NCBI GenBank assembly: GCA_913052045.1
Contig: CAJXDJ010000040.1
Coordinates: forward strand, 1 to 7,348
DNA: 7,348 bases
Direction of reading: 5' to 3'
Source: an uncultured Dehalococcoidia bacterium
Lineage (GTDB): Bacteria > Chloroflexota > Dehalococcoidia > Lucifugimonadales > GCA-2712585
Positions 1 to 5,805 of the stretch are shown here, in pieces; within the stretch, counting starts at the first letter, position 1; every line of letters begins with the position of its first letter. The translations under genes and the position numbers were made by a program. Below the pieces are notes generated by a model, which had not been told where the DNA came from, made no database searches, and saw only the letters and a list, made by a program, of their open reading frames with translations.

Positions 1-461
1 TTGGACAGGGTCTATCGTTCGGGGTAGGGTTAGCGTTAGGGGCACGATTGCGAACAAAAACTTGGGATACCTGGGTTCTAGTTGGCGATGGTGAATGTGA
101 TGAAGGCCAAATTTGGGAAGCTGCTATGTCCGCCTCACATTATGGATTGAGTAATTTGAAGGCAATTATTGATAGGAATAGGATTCAAAATGATCGGACG
201 ACCGATGAAGTGATGAAACTAGAACCATTGGCTGATAAATGGAGAGCTTTTGGTTGGAAGGTTCTTGAAGTAGACGGTCATGCTATGTCGGAAGTCCTAG
301 CCGTTCTACATAGAACTGCACAGGAAAAGTCTGGCCCTGTTGTTGTAATAGCTCATACCGTTAAGGGGAAAGGAGTGAGTTTCATGGAGAACAACCCTGC
401 TTTTCATGGAGCTGCTCCTAACGATCAGGAATTGGAGCAAGCCTTGAAGGAGTTGGACTAA
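1..461 (+). CDS. tkt: Transketolase, N-terminal subunit (5' end outside window)
   Basis: This is the distal part of the thiamine-diphosphate (ThDP) binding half of a split transketolase, which moves two-carbon ketol units between sugar phosphates in the cytoplasmic non-oxidative pentose phosphate pathway. The reading frame is open from base 3 to the TAA at 459-461, giving 152 visible residues; split N subunits are usually around 270-280, so roughly the first 120 are missing. Visible signatures are the GQGLS segment right at the edge, the ThDP/metal motif GDGE (visible residues 28-31) followed 30 residues later by Asn59 in DRNRIQND, and the late KGKGVSFMEN stretch with a following FHG (WHG in many relatives). 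The TTG at 48 is internal, because homology continues upstream of it. The next gene, 7 nt downstream, encodes the matching C-terminal half. The family assignment is firm; the true start is not visible. Confidence 0.95.
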   Translation, partial: GQGLSFGVGLALGARLRTKTWDTWVLVGDGECDEGQIWEAAMSASHYGLSNLKAIIDRNRIQNDRTTDEVMKLEPLADKWRAFGWKVLEVDGHAMSEVLAVLHRTAQEKSGPVVVIAHTVKGKGVSFMENNPAFHGAAPNDQELEQALKELD

Positions 462-468
462 GAAGAAA

Positions 469-1422
469 ATGATGCTTCCATTTGAGAAAGAAGCCACACG
501 TGTAGCATTTGGAAAGGAATTGTTAGATTTAGGACGTAAGAATCCGGACATAGTAGTACTAGGTGGTGATCTGAACAAATCGACTAATGCTAATTTGTTT
601 GGGAATGAGTTCCCGAGCAGATTCTTTGATTTCGGCCCGGCTGAACAAAATATTATGAGTGTGGCTGCGGGACTGGCTTCAACGGGATTAATCCCGGTGG
701 TTACGACGTTTGCTGTATTTGGGTTATGTCGTCCCTTTGATCAGATAAGAGTTGGCATTGCTCAAGCTAATCTTAATGTTAAGATAGTGTGCACACATGC
801 AGGTATAACCGCTGGTGAAGATGGAGCCTCTGCTCACGGTATCGAAGATCTTGCCTTAGCGTGCGCACTACCGGGGTTTACTGTCGTGGCTCCTTCGGAT
901 TCGGTCGAGACCGTTCATGCTCTAAGAGCAGCTATCGAAACGCCAGGCCCCTTTTATATTCGTCTTTATAGGCCTGCAAGTCCGGTGATACATAAATCCG
1001 ACTATCGGTTTAAATTAGGACAGGTCGATTTGCTCAGGAACGGCAATGATGTGACAGTTTTCGCTTGCGGGATTATGTGTTCGATTGCTTTGCAGGCGGC
1101 AGAGGAGCTTGGACAGCAAAACATTGAATGTCGTGTGGTCAACATACATACTTTAGCCCCCGCTGACGAGGATGCCATTATTCGGGCCGCATTAGATACT
1201 AGGGCAGTAGTCTCTGTAGAGGAACATTACAGGCATGGAGGCCTGGCTAGTATCTTGGCCCAGATTCTCGCCAGGAAGTTACCTGTCCCGATGGAGGTCG
1301 TGGCCCTAGATGGATATACGGAATCAGGGAAGGCCGATGAATTATTATTTAAGTATCATCTAGATGTTCCTGATATAGTGGCAGCGGTTAAGAGAGTCTT
1401 AAAGAGAAAGCAGACTCCCTGA
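469..1422 (+). CDS. tkt: Transketolase, C-terminal subunit
   Basis: A 317-residue protein of normal length for the separate C-terminal subunit of a split transketolase. It carries the pyrimidine-binding (PP) domain (about 1-170) and the transketolase C-terminal domain (about 185-310). The catalytic glutamate that activates ThDP is Glu59 in FGPAEQNI. The active-site loop THAGITAGEDGASAH (109-123) has His110 in place, but the second conserved His of the family's GxTHQ/GASHQ motif appears as Ala122-His123, one residue late. C-terminal landmarks are EEHYRHGGL (251-259) and DGYTESGK (281-288). The start is one of two adjacent ATGs (469 or 472). A purine-rich AAGGAG lies at 447-452, inside the preceding gene, so coupled translation with the N subunit is likely. 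It would form the active enzyme with that subunit. DXS and pyruvate dehydrogenase E1-beta are relatives, but the split arrangement and motif spacing favour transketolase. Confidence 0.95.
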   Translation: MMLPFEKEATRVAFGKELLDLGRKNPDIVVLGGDLNKSTNANLFGNEFPSRFFDFGPAEQNIMSVAAGLASTGLIPVVTTFAVFGLCRPFDQIRVGIAQANLNVKIVCTHAGITAGEDGASAHGIEDLALACALPGFTVVAPSDSVETVHALRAAIETPGPFYIRLYRPASPVIHKSDYRFKLGQVDLLRNGNDVTVFACGIMCSIALQAAEELGQQNIECRVVNIHTLAPADEDAIIRAALDTRAVVSVEEHYRHGGLASILAQILARKLPVPMEVVALDGYTESGKADELLFKYHLDVPDIVAAVKRVLKRKQTP

Positions 1423-1453
1423 ATCCTAGTGTTTGTAACTATAAAGGGGTTAC

Positions 1454-1747
1454 CTACATAAATCCTGGCATTCCACCAGTTATTGCCCCCATGGTTTTGG
1501 ATGTTTTTTCCTGAATTTTTGCAGAGGCATCGTTAAACGCTGCCAGCACTAGATCCTGGAGCATCTCTAAGTCTTCGGTTGCTTCGTTATCAATGACAAC
1601 AGATTCGACGATCTGTTTGCCGTTTATTACGATCTTGACCACTCCACCGCCCGCAGAACCTTCAACTGTCGCATTGCCGAGTTCAATTTGAGCTTGTTGA
1701 AGTTTAATCTGCATCTGTTGCGCGCGCTTTAAGAAATTCTTATTCAT
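1454..1747 (-). CDS. ybaB: YbaB/EbfC-family nucleoid-associated protein
   Basis: A 97-residue protein, close to the 100-110 residues usual for YbaB/EbfC. Members form small dimers that bind DNA and associate with the nucleoid; the exact cellular role is not settled. The family pattern is clear: a basic, glutamine-rich N-terminal helix (KRAQQMQIKLQQAQ, about 7-20), the core strand region with EGSAGGGVVKIVINGK (29-44), the acidic EDLEMLQDLVLAAFNDA helix (58-74), and a Gly/Met-rich tail ending GGMPGFM. The ATG at 1747-1745 lies within the end of dnaX and the genes overlap by 8 bp, so translation is probably coupled. dnaX-ybaB is a very common bacterial pair and is often followed by recR. Here the gene instead ends 31 nt from the convergent transketolase gene, so recR is absent from this position. 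Confidence 0.95.
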   Translation of the reverse strand: MNKNFLKRAQQMQIKLQQAQIELGNATVEGSAGGGVVKIVINGKQIVESVVIDNEATEDLEMLQDLVLAAFNDASAKIQEKTSKTMGAITGGMPGFM

Positions 1748-3368
1748 TAGCAGTTTTGTTCTCTTCCTTTATAATCTTTCCACCTAGAGTTTTTGCGGCA
1801 CGGATCATCGGGTTTCCTAGTAGTGAAGAAGAGCTTGAACCGTTCGAGCTGTCCCTCAGGGTCAGCTTAATTTCGTACACACGACCAAGATATTTTTCCA
1901 TTGCCTCGTTTACAGCAGTCTTGCAAGTATATTCTTCTAGCTCAGCTTCTGTGCGTTCCATATTTGACCTATGACTAAAGGGTAAGACCATTGATCCTTC
2001 ATCAAGGAATGGCTGATGACAATCCTTCAAAAGTGGGCCTAGGTAGAAACGTTTACCTCGCTGTTTCCTAAGGTATTGTATGATATTGTTCCAAGCCTCA
2101 GTTGATATTGTACTACCGAGAGTATGTGAGCCTGCATCCTGTAACTCGGTAGGTTCCGTCTGATCCGTTTCGTCCGGACTTTTTTTATCTTGGATTTGCG
2201 AAATCGGGTTAGGTTTTTGAATCGGCGTTGCAGGGAAATCTTTTCGTACAATTGGCGACTCTTTTTCTGAGGTGTAGTGGGCGAGTGGTGCACCCAACTC
2301 CATCGAGATTTCTACGATAGCTAACTCTAAGGATAGGGAAGAGCCTTGATCGGATTGAGGTTTTATGCCGCCAATATGTTTAAGACACCTGGCTATGAGG
2401 GAAAGTGAAGTTTTGCCCGCAATGGTGCTCAAGCTATTTAGGTTATCATTATCTATATCAAGGGTGTCTGTGGCACCAGATTTTATCATTAACAGCGTTC
2501 TTAGCAATTCAACGGTTTGATGGTGCAGGGATTGTATGTCTGCTCCTTCGTGAAGTGCCATGCCGACCATTGTAAGTGCAGCAGGTGTATTTTCAGTTAA
2601 GAGGTAGCTGACCAAATCTTTGGCGATTTTGGTATGTACTAACCCTAGGTTTTCTTGCACGTTTTCGACACTAACATTTTGGTTGAATTGAAGAGAGATT
2701 TGCTCGAGAAGATTTTCTGCGTCCCTTAAGCTTCCATGAGCTGCCCGTGCTATAAATTCCAGTGCTTTATGTCCTGTTTGAATATCTTCTTTCTCACATA
2801 TGAATTCTAGTTTTGAAACTATGTCCTTAGTTGTGAGTCTTAGGAAGTCGAATCGTTGGCATCTTGAGATAATAGTAGGCGATATTTTGTGAACTTCAGT
2901 GGTGCATAAAATAAAAATAACGTGTTTAGGGGGCTCCTCTAGAGTTTTTAAGAAAGCATTCTCTGCTGCTTCCGTAAGCATGTGGGCTTCATCTACTATA
3001 TAAACCTTGTAGGCACCCTGCGATGGTAAAAAATGAACTTTTTCACGCAGGCTTCGAATTTCGTCAATGCCGCGATTACTCGCAGCATCCATCTCTATAA
3101 GATCCAATGTCTTACCAGAGTCGTAGCTAAGACAGATATCACATTGGTTATCTGCTTCCCCGTTAACTGGATTTAAGCAATTCAGTGTTTTCGCCAATAC
3201 TCTGGCGCTCGTGGTCTTCCCAGTCCCCCTTGGACCACAGAAAAGATATGCGTGTGAGATGCGGTGTTGTTTTATAGCATTACGGAGGACCGTAACTACA
3301 TGATCTTGTCCCGCTAAATTGTTGAAACTCTTGGGTCGCCATTTGCGATAAAATACTTGAGAAGACAT
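1740..3368 (-). CDS. dnaX: DNA polymerase III subunit gamma/tau (clamp loader ATPase)
   Basis: A 542-residue clamp-loader ATPase that opens and loads the beta sliding clamp at the replication fork. Domain order: AAA+ ATPase (about 1-180) with Walker A GPRGTGKTT (45-53), Walker B VYIVDEAH (122-129) and the SRC motif with the arginine finger (Ser168-Arg169-Cys170); lid domain with the sensor-2 region GSLRDAENLLEQ (212-223); collar domain (about 224-360); a polar Pro/Glu/Gln-rich linker (about 365-420); and a C-terminal domain beginning near Trp426, typical of the long tau form. The zinc module shows Cys64, Cys76 and Cys79, but the expected fourth cysteine is Tyr82. An A7 run at residues 395-397 sits in the linker and could allow a shorter gamma product. 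The ATG at 3368 begins with the family's YRKWRPKSF segment, although no strong Shine-Dalgarno is visible. It lies 33 nt after ybeY and overlaps ybaB. Confidence 0.97.
   Translation of the reverse strand: MSSQVFYRKWRPKSFNNLAGQDHVVTVLRNAIKQHRISHAYLFCGPRGTGKTTSARVLAKTLNCLNPVNGEADNQCDICLSYDSGKTLDLIEMDAASNRGIDEIRSLREKVHFLPSQGAYKVYIVDEAHMLTEAAENAFLKTLEEPPKHVIFILCTTEVHKISPTIISRCQRFDFLRLTTKDIVSKLEFICEKEDIQTGHKALEFIARAAHGSLRDAENLLEQISLQFNQNVSVENVQENLGLVHTKIAKDLVSYLLTENTPAALTMVGMALHEGADIQSLHHQTVELLRTLLMIKSGATDTLDIDNDNLNSLSTIAGKTSLSLIARCLKHIGGIKPQSDQGSSLSLELAIVEISMELGAPLAHYTSEKESPIVRKDFPATPIQKPNPISQIQDKKSPDETDQTEPTELQDAGSHTLGSTISTEAWNNIIQYLRKQRGKRFYLGPLLKDCHQPFLDEGSMVLPFSHRSNMERTEAELEEYTCKTAVNEAMEKYLGRVYEIKLTLRDSSNGSSSSSLLGNPMIRAAKTLGGKIIKEENKTANE
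2180..2186 (-). other. dnaX: A7 run in dnaX, candidate gamma/tau slippage site
   Basis: On the coding (minus) strand seven consecutive A residues span codons AAA AAA A(GT), encoding Lys395, Lys396 and the start of Ser397. A -1 shift here would add 22 residues and stop at the TAG at 2115-2113, giving a protein of about 418 residues containing the ATPase and collar domains, comparable to E. coli gamma (431). E. coli dnaX uses A AAA AAG for ribosomal frameshifting and Thermus uses a longer A run for transcriptional slippage. Here the frame register (T AAA AAA) is not the classical tandem-slip arrangement, no AGGAG enhancer is visible just upstream, and the nearest hairpin (a 5-bp stem) starts immediately after the run. 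Possible but unproven. Confidence 0.3.
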
Positions 3369-3401
3369 CCAATAATTCTACCAGCTATAGAGGTATTGTG
3401 C

Positions 3402-3935
3402 TCATATAGTCGGATGATTCGGGCCTGGATTATCCGCTATTCTAATGAATTCGCATAATGCACGTTCTTGGATTTTCCACATGCGGGCTTTATCCGATGT
3501 ATTCCCATGGTCGTAACCGAGTACATGGAGTATGCCATGTATCACTAGAAGAGCTATTTCATTCATAATAGGAGAGCCACTCTTTTTGGCATTGCGGTTT
3601 GCCTCTGGGAAACAGACGAGTATTTCACCTATAGTAGGAAGTTGATCAGGTGGAAGTAAGAATTCCTTTATATTAGTATCTTCTTTTTGTAGTGTCATAC
3701 CTTGCCATTCGCCGGGAAATTCCGACGAAAAGGAAAGGACATCGGTGACCTTATCCTCGCCTCTATACTCAAGATTTACTTTCCTCATTGCTCCGGCGGC
3801 ACAGAGAGAAATAGATAGCTGACAAGATACGTTTGGAATCACTATATCTAAAACTAGGAGAGTCGCTTGTTCTATGTTTCGTGTAGATACCTGAGAACCA
3901 TATATTCTTGGTATGTATATTTCTATGTCTCGCAT
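3402..3935 (-). CDS. ybeY: Endoribonuclease YbeY (rRNA maturation factor)
   Basis: Single-strand-specific, metal-dependent endoribonuclease involved in 16S rRNA 3'-end maturation and ribosome quality control in the cytoplasm. The diagnostic zinc-binding signature HGILHVLGYDH is present with its three histidines at residues 133, 137 and 143, counting from the ATG at 3935. Upstream are the family hallmark NLEYRGEDKVTDVLSF (54-69) and the GEIL strand (103-106). Length from this start is 177 residues, slightly longer than the common 150-170. An in-frame GTG at 3947 would add four residues; neither start has a recognisable Shine-Dalgarno. I prefer the ATG because the best candidate -10 box (3966-3961) would leave only a few bases of leader before the GTG. 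It is the first gene of the minus-strand ybeY-dnaX-ybaB cluster and is divergent from the sdh-like operon. Confidence 0.94.
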   Translation of the reverse strand: MRDIEIYIPRIYGSQVSTRNIEQATLLVLDIVIPNVSCQLSISLCAAGAMRKVNLEYRGEDKVTDVLSFSSEFPGEWQGMTLQKEDTNIKEFLLPPDQLPTIGEILVCFPEANRNAKKSGSPIMNEIALLVIHGILHVLGYDHGNTSDKARMWKIQERALCEFIRIADNPGPNHPTI

Positions 3936-3960
3936 TAATTGAGTCACGACAATAAGACAT

Positions 3961-3990
3961 ATTTTATCGATTGTTAGGACTAATAGCGAA
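3961..3990 (-). promoter_or_regulatory. Candidate promoter for ybeY-dnaX-ybaB
   Basis: Reading the minus strand, TAAAAT (3966-3961) matches the sigma-70 -10 consensus at five of six positions, and TTCGCT (3990-3985) lies 18 nt upstream as a poor -35 (three of six). Transcription would begin near 3954, about 20 nt before the preferred ybeY ATG. The weak -35 makes this tentative; no better pair was found in the divergent gap. Confidence 0.3.
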
Positions 3991-4036
3991 GCTTATCGGA
4001 AAATTCACCAAATCGTTTTGTTCAGGGTGATTCTAA

Positions 4037-4066
4037 TTGACACTTTTAGGGGACCGCTCTTAGAAT
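4037..4066 (+). promoter_or_regulatory. Sigma-70-type promoter of the sdhA-like operon
   Basis: TTGACA (4037-4042) is a perfect -35 hexamer, followed after 18 nt by TAGAAT (4061-4066), five of six matches to the -10 consensus. The predicted start is near 4073, giving a leader of about 47 nt before the TTG start at 4120. Its presence means that the longer in-frame extension of the flavoprotein back to 4018 would lie across the promoter, supporting the shorter start. Confidence 0.7.
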
Positions 4067-4084
4067 GGCGCTATCTTGTGTCAA
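4037..4084. repeat. 7-bp perfect inverted repeat around the sdhA-like promoter
   Basis: TTGACAC at 4037-4043 is repeated in inverted orientation as GTGTCAA at 4078-4084. The first arm coincides with the -35 box and the second lies at about +6 to +12 of the predicted transcript. Arm centres are 41 bp apart, close to four helical turns. The first arm is upstream of transcription, so this cannot be an RNA hairpin; a DNA-bound regulator is the possible use. Alternatively the second arm is a -35 box for a minus-strand promoter, but no good -10 follows it (TAAGAG at 4062-4057 is the best). Confidence 0.35.
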
Positions 4085-4107
4085 CCAGAGTTTGCCTGAT
4101 TTTTTTT

Positions 4108-4112
4108 AGGAG
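4108..4112 (+). promoter_or_regulatory. Ribosome binding site fixing the sdhA-like start
   Basis: AGGAG at 4108-4112 stands 7 nt before TTG at 4120, an ideal spacing. It is preceded by eight T residues (4100-4107), giving a U-rich, probably unstructured leader just before the Shine-Dalgarno. This selects TTG 4120 as the start of the flavoprotein, immediately before the dinucleotide-binding motif. Confidence 0.75.
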
Positions 4113-4119
4113 AGAGCAT

Positions 4120-5805
4120 TTGCTTTATCATGACGTAATTGTAGTGGGGGGAGGATTTGCGGGAATGAGAGCCGCTCTAAGTGCCAAGGCTGCCGGCGCT
4201 GATGTTGGATTAATAACTAAAGTTCACCCAATGAGGAGCCACTCTTCTGGGTCTCACTCTGGCATTAATGCTTCGTTAAAATCATATGATTCGTGGGAAA
4301 CTCATGTACAAGATACGCTAAAGGCTGGTGAGTATCTCAACAATCAGGATGCCGTGGAGATTCTTTGCAAGGAAGCAAGAACCGAGATTGGGATCTTAGA
4401 GAACCTTGGGATGGTTTTTAGCCTAGATGAACATGGATTGATAGATGTAACAAACTTTTCGGGTTCATCGGTTGCCAGAACGGCTTTTTCTGGTGATTCT
4501 TTAGGCCATATCCTTTTGCAGGTCCTTTACGAGCGAATTGTTAGAGAGCGGGTGCGTACATACGACGAATGGAATGTGTCTTCCATAATAGTTGATAATG
4601 GGAATTGCAAAGGTGTTGTGGCCAGAGAATTCAAAACGGGAGATTTGCGGATAGTTTCTGGAAACACCGTTATCTTAGCTACGGGAAATCTTGGTAGATT
4701 GTACCAGTTGAGTACTTGCTCCCTTACCGGCACAGGGGATGGCCAAGCACTAGCTTATAGTGCCGGGGCTTCACTCGTGGACATGGAATTCGTCCAATAC
4801 GCCCCAACCGCTATTAAGAGGCGCGGCTTATTAATAACTGAAATGGCTAGAGCTATGGGCGGACATCTATTGAACAAGAATGGGGATAGATTCCTTAAAT
4901 CGTATTCACCGGATGTTATGGAGTTGGCTCCACGACACATTATAAATCGGGCAATTTTGCAGGAAATCTCCGAAGGTCGAGGAGAGGGAGGCTGTGTTTT
5001 CTTGGACATGAGACATCTTGGTAAAGAGGTGTTCAGTGATGAGCTTCGAGAAACCGAATACCTATTACGAGACTTAGAGGATTTGAATCCGGGAAAGGAC
5101 TTAATCCCAGTGCAACCAGCTATGCATAGGCCTATCGGTGGCATCAAGACTGACACTGATGGAGCTACCACAATACCAGGCTTGTATGCAGCAGGTGAGT
5201 GTTCTAATAATGGATCACATGGGGCTGGTAGGTTGGGAGGGAATTCGCTTTTAGATAACATGGTTTTTGGGCGTATAGCTGGTGAATCCGCAGCGGGTTA
5301 CATTAGCTCACGACCAAACAAAACGGAATTTCATGGGATTTTAGAACAAGAAAAGGATAAATTCAATGAATTAACTAGTAGAGACGTCACCGATGTAAGG
5401 CCTGGTATGTTGCGAAGGGAACTCGCAAACATTATGGATGCTCATGTCGGATACAAAAGGAATAAATCAGGACTTGAGAATGCCTTAGAGTTGATAGCGG
5501 ATCTTACGGCAAGGACTAAGAAGCTTGGTTTGGTGAACAAGAATCCTAGATTTAATACAGAACTACAGATGTTAGCAGAATTGGATTTTATGATGCAGAT
5601 ATCGGGAGTTATGGCGAGATCTGCCTTAGAAAGAGAGGAAAGCAGGGGAGACCATAATCGAGAAGATTATCCCGATAAAGATAACTCTAATTGGTTGAAG
5701 CATACGGTAGTTACGCAGGTAGATGGTGAGTATGAACTGAATTACACGGAAGTTGTGTCAACTAGATGGAATGAAAAGGAGATGGGTAATGGAAGTCACT
5801 CTTAA
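4120..5805 (+). CDS. sdhA: SdhA/FrdA-family flavoprotein subunit
   Basis: A 561-residue FAD-dependent flavoprotein of the succinate dehydrogenase/fumarate reductase A-subunit family, without a signal peptide and so presumably cytoplasmic. The FAD-binding GGGFAG is at residues 10-15. His41 sits where family members attach FAD covalently, but the following AAQGG motif reads GSHSG (44-48). Catalytic equivalents present are Thr240, Glu241 and Arg244, Arg272 in APRH, His336 in MHRPIGG and Arg371 in GAGRLGGNSL. The substrate-binding His of the family's HPT motif is Ala228 (QYAPT). The C-terminal domain keeps SRGDHNREDYP (508-518) and NWLKHT (524-529). The TTG start is chosen for its ideal AGGAG; an in-frame extension to 4018 would cross the promoter. 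It is first in an operon with the iron-sulfur and CCG subunits. The family is certain; succinate/fumarate as substrate is only presumed, given the altered site. NadB and other family flavoproteins are excluded by the neighbours. Confidence 0.88.
   Translation: MLYHDVIVVGGGFAGMRAALSAKAAGADVGLITKVHPMRSHSSGSHSGINASLKSYDSWETHVQDTLKAGEYLNNQDAVEILCKEARTEIGILENLGMVFSLDEHGLIDVTNFSGSSVARTAFSGDSLGHILLQVLYERIVRERVRTYDEWNVSSIIVDNGNCKGVVAREFKTGDLRIVSGNTVILATGNLGRLYQLSTCSLTGTGDGQALAYSAGASLVDMEFVQYAPTAIKRRGLLITEMARAMGGHLLNKNGDRFLKSYSPDVMELAPRHIINRAILQEISEGRGEGGCVFLDMRHLGKEVFSDELRETEYLLRDLEDLNPGKDLIPVQPAMHRPIGGIKTDTDGATTIPGLYAAGECSNNGSHGAGRLGGNSLLDNMVFGRIAGESAAGYISSRPNKTEFHGILEQEKDKFNELTSRDVTDVRPGMLRRELANIMDAHVGYKRNKSGLENALELIADLTARTKKLGLVNKNPRFNTELQMLAELDFMMQISGVMARSALEREESRGDHNREDYPDKDNSNWLKHTVVTQVDGEYELNYTEVVSTRWNEKEMGNGSHS
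5777..5781 (+). promoter_or_regulatory. Ribosome binding site of the iron-sulfur subunit gene
   Basis: AGGAG at 5777-5781, inside the end of the flavoprotein gene, is 7 nt before ATG at 5789. It decides between this ATG, an ATG at 5771 and a TTG at 5753. Only the 5789 start begins directly with the ferredoxin-fold strand MEVTLKVKRY. Confidence 0.8.

Noticed and set aside
24..42. TAGGG/TTAGGG-like repeats resembling telomeric sequence.
   Set aside because: They fall in the transketolase coding frame, encode the conserved Gly/Leu-rich GVGLALGA segment, and are not exact or extended.
1435..1453. GTAAC/GTTAC hairpin in the convergent gap, possible terminator.
   Set aside because: The stem is only 5 bp (6 with a G-T wobble), AT-rich, and has no T run on either side. 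Too weak to call a terminator for either strand.
2039..2293. 84-residue minus-strand open frame inside dnaX in another frame.
   Set aside because: Basic, low-complexity translation of the dnaX linker; no family pattern. It matters only as the extension a one-base deletion in the A7 run would open.
4057..4084. Minus-strand promoter using the inverted TTGACA at 4084-4079.
   Set aside because: The best -10 at suitable distance is TAAGAG (three of six matches), and the transcript would run about 120 nt before ybeY. Weaker than needed to call.
4018..4119. 34-residue N-terminal extension of the flavoprotein from an upstream TTG.
   Set aside because: It spans a near-consensus promoter and lacks a ribosome binding site, while TTG 4120 has an ideal AGGAG and begins just before the FAD motif.
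4755..5261. 168-residue open frame antisense to the flavoprotein gene.
   Set aside because: It lies fully opposite a strongly conserved gene, has no recognisable domain and has composition typical of a shadow frame.
5753..5788. 12-residue extension of the iron-sulfur subunit from TTG 5753 or ATG 5771.
   Set aside because: AGGAG at 5777-5781 points to ATG 5789, and the extension only translates the end of the flavoprotein gene in another frame.
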